Assembly: GCF_950295315.1 (NCBI RefSeq) | Contig: NC_080166.1 | Location: forward strand, 102,226,999 to 102,290,998 | From: Erinaceus europaeus | Lineage: Eukaryota > Chordata > Mammalia > Eulipotyphla > Erinaceidae | DNA: 64,000 nt | Direction of reading: 5' to 3' | Part shown: piece by piece, positions 10,908 to 21,364 of the stretch | Layout of the letters: each line of letters starts with the position of its first letter | Numbering within the stretch: the first letter of the stretch is position 1 | Position numbers and translations under genes: made by a program | Notes under the pieces: model-generated | What the model was told of the DNA's origin: nothing | The model's database searches: none | The model's input: only the letters and a program-made list of their open reading frames with translations

Positions 10908-11057
10908 TTTTTTAAATAATTTATTTATCAGAAAGATAGGAGGAGAGAGAAAGAAAGAACCAGACCTCACTCTGGTGCATGTGTGGCTGGGGATTGAACT
11001 CAGGGCCTCATGCTTGAGAGTCCAATGCTTTATCCACTGTGCCACCTCTCGGACCAT
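10908..11057 (-). mobile_element. tRNA-derived SINE, family D, nested in a family C SINE
   Basis: Minus strand: GGTCCGAGAGGTGGCACAGTG, GAGTTCAATCCCCAGCC, TCTTTCTTTCTCTCTCC, GATAAATAAATT. TCCGTAAAGTAAA is repeated on both sides (about 10895-10907 and 11058-11070), the TSD. Confidence 0.88.
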
Positions 11058-11104
11058 CCGTAAAGTAAAATTAAAGAGAAATATATATTTTTTAACTTAA
11101 GGAT

Positions 11105-11305
11105 AACTTTTTTAAATATTGTATTTATTTATTAATAGAGACAGAGATATTTAGAGGGGTGGGGAAGATAAAGACACCTGCAGCCCCTGCTTCACCACTC
11201 ATGAAGCTTTCCCTCTTCAGTTGGTTATCAGGGTCTTGAACTTGGTTCTTTGCACACTGTAGTGTGCATGCTTATCATCAAGATGTACCACTACCTGGCC
11301 CCCTC
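11105..11305 (-). mobile_element. tRNA-derived SINE, family B
   Basis: Plus strand shows TATTTATTTATTAATAGAGAC, AGACACCTGCAGCCCC, GAAGCTTTCCCTCTTCAG, GGCCCC: the reverse complement of a family B SINE. Confidence 0.8.
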
Positions 11306-11539
11306 AAGTAAAAAACGTTGAAAAATAAATATTTTTAAAAGTTATCTTAGTTTTTTTAGTGGTTAAGTAAAAAATTGATTGGCTCGATTTAAATGTGAGT
11401 CCTCCACTTACTACATGTATAAAACCTTAGTCTTGTCACTAATAAGAGGCAATTTCTTCATTTGAAAATAAGGACAAAATAACTTATTTGCTACTGTAGT
11501 TGTGAGAATTACATAAGATAGTATAGGCAAAATTAGCTT

Positions 11540-11660
11540 TCTTAAGATTTATTTACTTATGAGACTGAGGAGAACCAGATCACCACTCTGTCAAAGATTT
11601 AACTCGGGAGTTCATGCTTGTGAGATCAATGCTTTGTTACACTGTGCCACCTCCCAGGTT
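11540..11660 (-). mobile_element. tRNA-derived SINE, family D, short copy
   Basis: GATTTATTTACTTATGAG at the tail end and GTGCCACCTCCCAGG at the head; middle diverged. Confidence 0.75.
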
Positions 11661-12277
11661 GTTGTATATGATGCAAACCAATAATCTTTTTTTAAATAAA
11701 AGGTAAGTAGGAGCTTTATGTGGTGCCTTTGTTTGCAAACCAAAAAGTAGTAAATTAGTCCCTATAGTTGATAAAAAATATCTTGAAATGCAGTTCAGAA
11801 TTGTATGATTATTCTATTCTAAATAGTTTCTTATGATTGAGGCAAGAGTATAATGCAATCATCTCTTTTTCCTAAATTATTTTATTATTAATCTATCTAC
11901 ATGTCACCCAAACAGTGTGTTTCTTCAAAATATGAGAGGACATTAGAATGAAACATGTGCCACTATGCCCTTTAATACCTGTTAAAATTGTGAAAATAAA
12001 AATAAACAAATAAATGATTCCTTTCAGTTATTTGGTTTCATGTGTATGGTATTGTTCCATCATTGCATCTTTATGACATTAGTTTTCCTGAGATGAAAGT
12101 TCTCTCTAGACAAAATATTAAACAAATATATAAGGGATTTTTATTTCTTTTGACTTGGCTCTATGAATATTTGGATAGAATTAAAACCTTCTGTATGATA
12201 TCCAGTGGTACACAGTTCAATAAAGTTCAATAAACTTTTTCATTACACAGTGCTAGTAGACATTTTTTTCTTCTTTT
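11661..12277. other. Gene-free AT-rich stretch
   Basis: Nothing recognised. Confidence 0.5.
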
Positions 12278-12590
12278 TAATTTATAAAAAGGAAACATTG
12301 ACAAAACCATAGGATAAGAGGGTTACAACTCCACACAATTATCACCACCAGAACTCTGTATCCCATCCCCTCCCCTGATATCTTTCCTATTCTTTAACCC
12401 TCTGAGAGTATGGACCCAAGGTCATTGTGGGATGCAGAAGGGGGAAGGTCTGGCTTTTGTAACTGCTTCCCCGCTGAACATGGGCCTTGACAGGTTGTTC
12501 CATAGTCCCAGCCTGTCACTCTCTTTCCCTAGTGGGGACAGGCTCTCTGGGGAAAGTGGAGCTTCAGGACACATTGGTGGGTCTAGATAT
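12278..12590 (-). mobile_element. 5'-truncated L1-type element, 3' end
   Basis: Reverse complement of the main L1-type tail: ACAAAACCATAGGATAAG, CCCATCCCCTCCCCTGATA, GGACCCAAGGTCATTG, CCCCGCTGAACATGGGC, GGACACATTGGTGGG. Confidence 0.85.
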
Positions 12591-12954
12591 TTTTTTCTAC
12601 ACTAGTGGCTAGCAAGGGAAATGTTTACCACTGCAACACACTGAACTTGGCTTTTTAATAGATGAGATGCATTTAAATATATAGACACTCATTCTAAGGT
12701 AGAATTTATTAAACAAGTCCTTCAGAAAATTATACTTTTAAAGTGACTTGGTTTTAGACTTAAAATACACCTTTAAGACCTATCATCACCCATGCACAGT
12801 CATGAGTACACTCATATGCAACGATACACATCCACAAACACATGGACACCAGTAATGTACGTCCTTTATCACATCCACACTCTGTAAAACATTCCTTCAC
12901 ATAAATATGCTATGCTCTTTCACACATGAATTCATGCTGTAATTATTTAACTTA

Positions 12955-13077
12955 TAAATATTTGTTTATTTATGAGGAAATAGAATCACTCTGGCATATG
13001 CAATGCTGGGGACAGAACTCAGAACCTTCTGCTCTAAGGTTCTACACTTTAGCTACTATACCCCCTTCCAGACCATT
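12955..13077 (-). mobile_element. tRNA-derived SINE, family D, diverged
   Basis: TTTGTTTATTTATGAGG tail, AGAATCACTCTGGCATATG, GGGGACAGAACTCAGAACC and a head ending CCCTTCCAGACC. Confidence 0.65.
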
Positions 13078-14030
13078 GTAACTAATTTATATGTATTTAT
13101 AATTTATGAAATGTAACAGGTGAAAAGTTCTTCCAGAAGTTGAAGAGTATTCTGTGAATATAACATTCAGATCACCAGAAAAATAAATGCGAGTTCTCTA
13201 AACTTTAGAGTGATGTTGGAGGGAAACACAGACAAACACAATTAAACTGCAATCTGTCCAGGCATTTTTCTCCCCCAGTGTAGATCTGTCTATTGGCTGT
13301 AAAGCAAAAAAGGTGACTTTTACCATTATGAAGTACTTGTTGCAAATGTAATTAAATGTTCTTTTAAGTTTTGCTTTATTTGCTGTACTAGCTGTCTGTT
13401 CTATCTGTGCTTCTTGTAGTTGCAGGGAGCACTGGAATTGACAAAATTTGAAGATGTTATTGAGATATGAAGAAAAACAAAACTAATTAAGAATGTGCAA
13501 AGTGTTAGCTCTCCTAAACAGAGACTCTTCAATGACTTAGTTGACCTTTGAATTTTCACATAATTGTTCTTTAAATCTCAAATAGAAGTTATGCTTCCTT
13601 TATGCTACCAAAGTATCATAGCTTCATCTGCCTTCTTCTCCTCTAATGACTCTCTCTAATGCTGGTCAAATTTTCAGGCCTTTGATTTCTTTTCTTTAAT
13701 GATGGCCTATATGAATACTTTATGACTTAATATTTCACTTTAAAGACATCCTTGGAAGCTGGCAGATGTTTCTCATTCTTGTCACCACAATACAAAAGAG
13801 AATACTTGATTTCAATATCAGCATACTCAAGTTGAACATGAACAAGAAAGACGGCATTAGCTTCTGAATCCTTTGATAATATACATATATATATATAGCT
13901 ACATTTAGAAAATTATTTTATCATATATATTTTCAATCAATTTTATATAATTCATCTGCATTTCTCAATAATTTTTGTATCATTATCTCAACCACTGTGA
14001 GGTAACTAAAAATCATTATTGAATTATTTC
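13078..14030. other. Gene-free stretch
   Basis: No repeat or gene recognised apart from a short TA run near 13884-13898. Confidence 0.45.
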
Positions 14031-14032
14031 CT

Positions 14033-14318
14033 GGGAGTCCGGCGGTAGCACAGCGGGATAAACGTATGTGGCACAAAGCACAAGGACCGGCAAAAGGATC
14101 CCGGTTCGAGCCCCCGGATCCCCACCTGCAGGTTTGTTGCCTCATAGGCGGTAAAGCAGGTCTGCAGGTGACTATCTTTCTCTCCCCTTCTCTGTCTTCC
14201 CTTCCATTCTCCATTTCTCTCTGTCCTACCCAGCAACGACAACATCAATAATAACTACAACAATAAAAAATTAACAAGAGCAACAAAAGGGAATAAATAA
14301 ATATTAAAAGAAGAAATA
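14033..14318 (+). mobile_element. tRNA-derived SINE, family A
   Basis: GGGAGTCCGGCGGTAGCAC, A box TAGCACAGCGGG, CCCGGTTCGAGCCCCC, CCCCACCTGCAGG, CTGTCCTACCCAGCAACG, A-rich tail. Confidence 0.93.
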
Positions 14319-14447
14319 TTTTCTATAAGAAGATACGATCTGTAATTCAAAAAATGTTTTAATCTTAGCTGGTCTAAAGTTTCAAAAAATAATTATACAG
14401 CCTCACTTCTAGGTCTACTGATTCAATCAGTCTACATTCAGATATAG

Positions 14448-14449
<2 letters not shown>

Positions 14450-14480
<31 letters not shown>
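14450..14480. repeat. (TA)n microsatellite
   Basis: About 30 bp of TA repeat. Confidence 0.95.
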
Positions 14481-14484
<4 letters not shown>

Positions 14485-14654
14485 TTATAATGTTATGAGA
14501 TTTCTAAAATAAGGAAAAGGTGTCTAGTATAATTTAACTATTTCTCTTACATGTATAAAATGAATTTATATATTTGACCTTAATAGTACCTCTCTAATAT
14601 ATTTTAAAAGTTTATTCTATATAAATCCTACTTTAAGAAAACCTTGTATTCAGG

Positions 14655-14775
14655 GAGGTCATTCACTGGGAAGAACACAGGACTTGTGTGCAGCTGAAAC
14701 TCCTGGATTTGATCTCTACTGCTGTATATGAAAGAACCGAGGATTGTTCTGGTCTCTCTTATTTCTTACAAAATT
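14655..14775 (+). mobile_element. Old tRNA-like SINE fragment
   Basis: GGGAGGTCATTCACTGGG head-like segment, TGGATTTGATCTCTAC B-box-like segment, GATTGTTCTGGTCTCTC body. Diverged. Confidence 0.5.
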
Positions 14776-15916
14776 AATATATGTGACTCAGAAAAGCATG
14801 AACTCAAGAGTCATTCTGAAAATCATGGCAGTTAAAATAATAGTCTCACATTAAGAATAATATCCAAAGTAGCACAAAGTATGTGAAGGTAAATAATATT
14901 TTTTTCTTAAGGCAGTGATAAGAATGGATACTGAACTTGGAAATTAATTTTAGCAGTCATAAATGATTCTGATCTAAGTGTAAAATGAATAGATGTGGAA
15001 CATTCTGCTGACATCACTAAAAAGAGAAACTGGTAAAATAATAGATTCAAAGAATATATGAAAAATGGGTTGTTTTTAAAGCAAAGTTAGGGTAGTTTCA
15101 CTAATTTAGCTGAATATTATCCAACAAATTCACAGGCAATATAGTTCTTTGGGTTATTTTTTACCATATAGGAATAGAAAACCTACATCGCAATAATTCT
15201 AGGATCTGTCATCAGTACCAAATAATGATTTAAGTATTTTCTTCTGGATAACTGTCTATCTTAAAATGACATTTAGAAGATAGGCCCACATTCATACTAC
15301 CATTGTGAAATTTCAAAAGTTAAAAACTCTCAAAAATGTAATTAAAAGTTTAGGAGATGATAAAAACTTCATCAGGAATGTAAACTCAGAAAAAGATCAG
15401 TGACTGCTCAATAACTAAAGAAGAATCAAGTACTGAATTTGAACTGATTGATGGGAATTCTAAAAGAGTAAGTATAAAAGGTGTCACTGCAGAAAATTCA
15501 TATATAGATATCAAGTGAATTGGCAACCCAATGGAAACATCACATTCCCTTTATTCTTGCTAGCACAGTCTCCTAGTTTGCCATGCTGTATAACATCAGG
15601 CAGATGATCCAGGCAGAAATTACTGACCTTTATGACCAAATCCTGATTCTAATTTTAGAACACTTTATTCTTCAAAACTGCCTATTCAGCTAGAGGACTA
15701 TTGAATGTTCCATTTCTGCAAACTATGTTTTACTATATAACTTGATAAACTAATATTACCTAGAGGTCAACTGGCATTAAACTTATAATTTCTTATTCAA
15801 AATCAGAGTTACAATGCATACATACTTTTCATGAATTATCCTAAGATGTGAAAATGATTAACACATAATGATACAGGCAAATAAGAGAGGGATTCCTTAG
15901 ATGAACACTTTTCCAC
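14776..15916. other. Gene-free stretch
   Basis: No repeat or coding signal recognised. Confidence 0.45.
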
Positions 15917-16098
15917 CTTCTGCATCCCACAATCACCTTGGGTCCATACTCCCAGAGGGTTGAAGAATAGGAAAGCTATCAGGGAGGGGATGGGATACGG
16001 AGAGTTCTGGTCATGGGAATTGTGTGGAGTTGTACCCTTCTTATTCTATGGTTTTGTCAATGTTTCCTTTTTATAAATAAAAAATATTAAATTTAAAA
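15917..16098 (+). mobile_element. 5'-truncated L1-type element, 3' end (short)
   Basis: CCACCTTCTGCATCCCAC, CTTGGGTCCATACTCCC, GGGATACGGAGAGTTCTGG, TATGGTTTTGTCAATG, TAAATAAAAAA. The shortest copy of the family in the window. Confidence 0.85.
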
Positions 16099-16105
16099 AA
16101 TTTCT

Positions 16106-16445
16106 GGGGGTGTAGGTGGTAGTGCAGCAAGCTAAGTACACATGACACAAAGCACAAGGACGGGAGCAAGGATCAAGCCCAAGGCTACCCACCTGCAGGA
16201 GGGTCACTTAACAGCATTGAAGCAGGGCTGCAGGTGTCTATCTTTCTCTCCCCATCACTATCTTCCCCTTCTCTCTTGACTTCTCTCTGTCCTATCCAAC
16301 AAGAACAACAGCTATAATGACAACAATAACAACAACAGCAACAAAAAAAAATGGAAAAAAATGGCCTTCAGGAGAAGTGGATTAATACTGTAGGCACCAA
16401 GCCCCAGCAATAACCCTGGAAGCAAAATATATTTTTTCTAAAAAA
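16106..16445 (+). mobile_element. tRNA-derived SINE, family A, long variant
   Basis: GTGTAGGTGGTAGTGCAGC, GCAGGGCTGCAGGTGTC, CTGTCCTATCCAACAAG, (AAC)n, then a second tail module GGCCTTCAGGAGAAGTGG ... CCAAGCCCCAGCAATAACCC. The distal module is also seen at 32060 and 19430, so it is a real part of some copies. Confidence 0.82.
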
Positions 16446-17095
16446 AAAACTTATAAGATCATCTTTGTTCCAAAATAATATAGATGTGACACTCGCCATA
16501 GACATCACCTTAAGTGCATCTGTGTTTTTCTAATTCAAAAATTTAAAAGACTATTCCCATTTATTTTACAAAAGTCATTATCCATGTTTTGTTTTATATG
16601 CACTTTACCTTTAGATCCTAACTATGCAAATCCTTAATGACTTTTGTTACTTTTTTCAAAAGTCAGTGGCTCTCACAACTTTGTCTTGAGACCTATTTCC
16701 TAATTGATAAGCTCATTGTGGTCATTTCTTTAATTTACTAGTTACACTCATCACTGCAATAAATGGCAAACTAATATTTCTCAATAAAATTCAAAAGAGA
16801 TAGTCAAAATATTTGTATTAGCTGTCACCTACATTCCCCACCAAATTATCCTGTATATGGAAAATTCTGTACTTCAGGAAAACCATCCAATTATAATCTA
16901 TTTTACTTTTCCTAGACTAGAAAATAAAAACAAAAGTATTATAAGGGATATTCTGACATATAGGTTTTAATGCACAGTATTTTATGGTAAAAGAAACAGT
17001 TTACTAGCATATTTGAATCATCTTCTATATCCCAAAATAAGTACCACAAAAAATTAAAGAACTCAAAATAATTGAGATTTAAACCATTACATTTA
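16446..17095. other. Gene-free AT-rich stretch
   Basis: Nothing recognised. Confidence 0.45.
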
Positions 17096-17109
17096 ATTAT
17101 TCTTTTTAT

Positions 17110-17418
17110 TTATTTTTATATTTTTATTATTATTTTTTTAAATATTTATTTTATTTATTTATTCCCTTTTGTTGCCCTTGTTGTTTTATTGTTGTAGTTA
17201 TTATTGTTGTTGTCATTGTTGGATAGGACAGAGAGAAACGGAGAGAGGAGGGGAAGACAGAGAGGAGGAGAGAAAGATAGACACCTGAAGACCTGCTTCA
17301 CCGCCTGTGAAGTGACTCCCCTGCAGGTGGGGAGCCGGGGTTCGAACCGGGATCCTTATGACAGTCCTTGTGCTTTGCGCCACCTGCGCTTAACCCACTG
17401 CGCTACAGCCCAACTCCC
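17110..17418 (-). mobile_element. tRNA-derived SINE, family A, young GCAGGTGG subfamily
   Basis: Minus strand: GGGAGTTGGGCTGTAGCGC, GCGCAGGTGGCGCAAAGC, intact B box GGTTCGAACCCCGG. Flanked by AATTATTCTTTTTA at 17096-17109 and 17420-17433 (14-bp TSD). Shares the diagnostic CTGTAGC and GCAGGTGG with copies at 43937 and 47780. Confidence 0.93.
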
Positions 17419-17429
17419 GAATTATTCTT

Positions 17430-17546
17430 TTTAAAAAACATTTTTATTATATATAGACAGTCAGAAGATGAGAGGGTAGGGGAGATAGACACCTGCTCTC
17501 CTGCTTCACCACTTGTGAAGCTTTCCCCCTGCAGGTGGGGACATTG
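17430..17546 (-). mobile_element. SINE fragment lacking its tRNA-like head
   Basis: GAGATAGACACCTGC, GCTTCACCACTTGTGAAG, CCCCCTGCAGGTGGGGAC: body of a family A/B SINE. The head expected to follow is missing. Confidence 0.7.
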
Positions 17547-17683
17547 AATTATTCTATTAAAATGTATACAATTCTAATCTACTTGGAAATTAGGAATTTA
17601 AGTAATTTTTTAAATTCTCAAGGATAGAAATTATCGTCTTCTTACTTCCATCACTAACATTTTCATTAAAAAGTAATCATTGA

Positions 17684-17865
17684 GGGGCCAGGAATGTAAT
17701 TTACATGGGGCCAGGAATGTAATTTACATGGGAGAGTGTCTTCTTTGCTATGCACATGGCCAAGATTCATGTCTACTATGGCAATGCTAAAATCTTTGTG
17801 TTGCAGTGTCTCTGTGTGTGTGTGTGTGTGTGTCTATTTCTCCTTCTTCATTGATATAAAAAGAG
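17684..17865 (+). mobile_element. Old tRNA-like SINE with duplicated head and (TG)n insert
   Basis: A 24-bp unit beginning GGGGCCAGGAATG occurs twice in tandem at 17684-17731. It is followed by a SINE-like body with a (TG)n run at 17814-17833 and CTATTTCTCCTTC. Confidence 0.6.
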
Positions 17866-18389
17866 TTGCTCCTAATGTAATTACTTGGATGTAAATGACA
17901 GATCAGTACAGATGATGTGAAAAATATATGCATTGCATGTTGATCAGACACTAATTTATAAGTATGGGGGATTATTATATGCTTATATTTCTACATAGCA
18001 GACAATTTTGCTATTTTAAAAAAAGTAATTGAACTTGTCATATTACTCATAATGCAGTGAAGCATACATGTAAACATCTGTCCTAAAAGTTGAAAGCCCT
18101 GGTTATTAAGACATTTTAATGAAATTTCATCTTTGAGGAAAGAAAAAAAAACTAGAATTGAAACCTATAGTCAACATTTTCAGGGAGCAGGTGCTGCAAG
18201 ACTTCATGCATGTTTAAGGAAGAATTACTTGAATATTGCCTTTAAATTATGGTTTTTATTAATCACCTTTATCTTAAGTAACAACATTTATAGCTCAAAG
18301 ATTCAGGTTTAAGGCCGCATTTCCCATGTGCTAGAGGGGGACCTTTACATGTTGTGAAGTAGATCTGCAGGTGTCGATCCATAGGTGTC

Positions 18390-19049
18390 TGTTGTTAAAA
18401 TTTCGGAGGCTCTGGCCGGGCGGGTCTAGCTTCACGGGCGGGTAACAGAGACGCGGAGACAACGGCTGGGCAGGGACGCTGTATTTCTTTATTCAGGAAC
18501 AACGATTCATAAACTAAGACAAACTAATCACCAAACAGAACTCTGCTGTCTCTTTGCGGCGGCACAAACACTCTCTCTTACTCTTGAACTCAGGAACTCT
18601 CCAACTCAGGAACTCTGGAACTCTCTTACTGGGGAACCCTCTGAAACTCTCGCACTCTCGAACTCAGGAACTCAGTCACTCTCGAACTCAGGAACTCAGT
18701 CACTCTCGAACTCAGGAACCCTCTCCCTTACTCTCGAACTCCGGAACTCAGGAACTCTCGGACTCAGGAACCCTCTCTTGGGGTTTCTTGGGGCGGGGCC
18801 AAGCAGGCCCGCGAAATTAACAGGACTCATCCAATTCTCTTGGCGGGGGAGGGCTAGAACAAACCAATGTAAAGCATACGACAATAAGAGACAGTAGAGT
18901 TCTGTTTGGTGATTAGTTTGTCTTAGTTTATGAATCGTTGTTCCTGAATAAAGAAATACAGCTTCCCTGCCAAGCCGTTGTCTCCGCGTCTCTGTTACCC
19001 GCCTGTGAAGCTAGACCCGCCCGGCCAGAGCCTCGAAATTTTAACAACA
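18390..19049. mobile_element. LTR-like element with 165-bp terminal inverted arms (two U5-type ends)
   Basis: Begins TGTTGTTAAAATTTCGG and ends with its inverse, so it has TG...CA termini. It is flanked by a 6-bp TSD GGTGTC (18384-18389 and 19050-19055). The arms at 18390-18554 and 18886-19049 are inverted copies differing at about five positions. Each arm carries an AATAAA (plus strand 18947-18952; minus strand 18488-18493) followed by the same GC-rich segment, as in R-U5 of a retroviral LTR. The 331-bp middle holds a period-24 repeat and GC-box/CCAAT-like sequence. TSD size and TG...CA ends fit an endogenous retrovirus solo LTR, but a normal LTR has U3 at one end. A foldback DNA transposon is the alternative. 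Confidence 0.75.
18650..18722. repeat. Tandem repeat, 24-bp period, in the LTR-like element
   Basis: Three near-identical units built around CTCTCGAACTCAGGAACTCA, flanked by degenerate copies over 18580-18770. The 88-codon frame across it (SRTQELSH repeated) is a consequence of the repeat. Confidence 0.85.
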
Positions 19050-19146
19050 GGTGTCTCTCCCACCCCTTCTCCTCTCAATTTCTATCTGTCCTATCTAAAA
19101 TAAAGAAAAAGAGAGAGAGAGAGGGAGAGAGAGCGAGGGAGTGAGA

Positions 19147-19312
19147 CAGAGAGAGAAAGAAAGGAGGGAAGGAAGGAGGGAGGGAGGGAGAGAAGAGGGG
19201 GAAAGAAAGAAAGAAAGGAAGGAAGAAAGGAAGAAAGAGAGAGAGAGAGAGAAAGGAAGGAAGGAAGGAAGGAAGGAAGGAAGGAAGGAGGGAGGGAGGG
19301 AGGGAGGGAGGA

Positions 19313-19347
<35 letters not shown>

Positions 19348-19421
19348 GGGAAGGAAGGAAGGAAGGAAGGAAGAAGGGAGGGAGGGAAGAAAGGAAGGAA
19401 GGAAGGAAGAAAAGGAAAAGT
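19147..19421 (+). repeat. Long homopurine tract (GA/GGAA/GAAA)n
   Basis: About 275 bp with only purines on the plus strand, extended to the left by an impure GA run from about 19098. The 106-132 codon frames here are low-complexity artefacts (RKEGRKEG and SFLPSFLP repeats). Confidence 0.95.
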
Positions 19422-19464
19422 GTCCACCAGGATCAGTGGAGTCACTGAGCCCCAGCAGTAAAAC

Positions 19465-21025
19465 TAGTGGCAAAATAAGAGAACATTTGTAAACATCACT
19501 ATGATTTTTTTCCTCTTCATAATCCTCAACTAAATCTATACAGTTAGGATTTATTTCAACAATTATTTCTCCTATTGTACTTTCATTAAAGCTAATTCTA
19601 AAATATAGAATTCACATGATCTAATTCAAAAACATTTTGGAACATAATAGATCATATACCATGACATTTTCAAAGAATAGCTAAATATCCTTTAATTTCT
19701 ATTATATTGTAATTCTGTTCTGTTCATATTCAAAAAAATGAAAAAAAAAGTAGGAATAAGAGCAGATTTTGCAAACATCAATAATCCTTCACTAGAGAAT
19801 CCTGAGACTTGTTGTAGACTTTGTTGTTTAAAATAAAGTTTCCTGATTTAGAACCCAGGAGTATTATTGTAGGCTTTATGATCCATTAACAGAATTTTCT
19901 GTATCTGAGTTATAGTGGCAATATAAAAATGTCATGATAAGCCACAATCAGTAAAAAAAAATATGGCATTAGTATTTTAGTAAGTCTGATGGGAGTGACC
20001 AAAATATGATGAAAACATAATTGTCGGCATAGTGACTTTAACTAAGACTGTGAGACTACTCTGTGTAGGTGAATAAGTATGTCATTTCTCTAGTTCTTAT
20101 TTTTGAGGTAGCAATGGGATGGTGAATAGTAATTTTCTTTTTAAAAAAATGGTTTAAAGCATAGCTGTCAGATAAATTCATATGATACAATAAAACATCT
20201 AACCTCTTTGGTAATTAATAAAGTTATTTCAGAATTGAGTTATTTTATGAGAATTTCAACAGTTTTACAGTTTATTCTCATCACCAAAGCTTCATGGCTT
20301 TTGGACAACTTTGTAATATCTAGAGAGAGGGAGAGACATCACAACTCTGAATCATCCCTTATTGCTAATACAAATGACACAGCAGAATGTCTGTTGTCAT
20401 TTGTCTGAGGCTAGTTGGACATCCCCTATAAATACGACTTTAATAAAATATAATCAATGTTATAAACAAGATATATCATTGTTTAGTAATTCCTGAGTTA
20501 GACTCTTCTGATCTCAATTTACATAATTTTCTTTACAAGTCTTTAAAAAGTTGAGTTTCAACTACAAAGGCACAAGAAAATCACCAGTTTACTATATGAT
20601 TAATTTCTTTTGAAATAGGTCTGCTCTTGCCATGTTTAGAGATATTACCATCATCCACAGGCTAGGCAAAAGTTGAAATTCTTGAATTTCTAAGATCCAA
20701 TGTAAGCTGATGCTCATGATAAACACAAACAAAATAAAAGGTCTGAAAGTAAATCTCATCTTAATTAGCAATCCTGCCTTTTGAGAAAGGGGTCCTATTC
20801 TATGCCTGATTATGACAATGTCCCTTTTACCTTGTGGAAGCAGTAAGAAGCAGCAAATTCTTAAGTGTGAACTATCTCTAACTCAGAGTATTCACAAAAT
20901 GAAACAACAGATCCCCTCTCTAGTTTTCAGTTATCAAAGCAATTTCTATAATGATTCTGCTACTACTATATAAAGCCATATAGTAATATCAAAATAACTA
21001 AAGATTCTTTCTTTAAAGATCAGAT
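19465..21025. other. Gene-free stretch
   Basis: No repeat or coding signal recognised in 1.5 kb. Confidence 0.45.
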
Positions 21026-21027
21026 AG

Positions 21028-21208
21028 TAAAGGAGTCAGGCAGTAGCGCAGTGGGTTAAGCACATGTGGCACAAAGCGCAAGGACCAGCGTAAGGATCCC
21101 GGTTTGAGCCCCTGGCTCCACACCTGCAGAGAAGTCTCTTCACAGGCAGTGAAACAGGTCTGCAGGTGTCTCTTTCTTTTCCCCTCTCTGTCTTCCCTTC
21201 CTTCCACA
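21028..21208 (+). mobile_element. tRNA-derived SINE, family A, 3'-shortened
   Basis: GGAGTCAGGCAGTAGCGCAG, A box TAGCGCAGTGGG, CCCGGTTTGAGCCCC, GGTCTGCAGGTGTCTC; stops at TTCCCTTCC without the CTGTCCTATCC segment. Confidence 0.88.
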
Positions 21209-21364
21209 GAGTCCTTTGATTTGCTTCACATGCAAGTCCTAATTGTCCCTAAAATATTACTTGTAATGTTTTTATATCTTGATCAATCAAAGATGAGGCA
21301 GTGCTTCTAGAAGGAGTACTTTTAGGAACTCGTGAGATGATTTTAGTTGATTTTTTGAAACTTT

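Larger units (their letters stand above)
18290..19460 (+). mobile_element. tRNA-derived SINE carrying an LTR-like insertion and an expanded purine tail
   Basis: The left part (GATTCAGGTTTAAGGCC, GATCTGCAGGTGTC) ends at 18389. The right part resumes at 19050 (GGTGTCTCTCCCACCCC, CTGTCCTATC). The tail has grown into a long GA/GGAA tract, after which the distal module (CCACCAGGATCAGTGGAG ... GAGCCCCAGCAGTAA) appears at 19424-19462. The head is eroded. Confidence 0.75.

Noticed and set aside
18554..18820. 88-codon frame with SRTQELSH repeats, resembling a repeat protein or a CRISPR-like array
   Set aside because: It is a contiguous 24-bp tandem repeat without spacers, inside an LTR-like element.
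19075..19473. 106-132 codon frames on both strands
   Set aside because: Low-complexity translation of the purine tract; no real protein.
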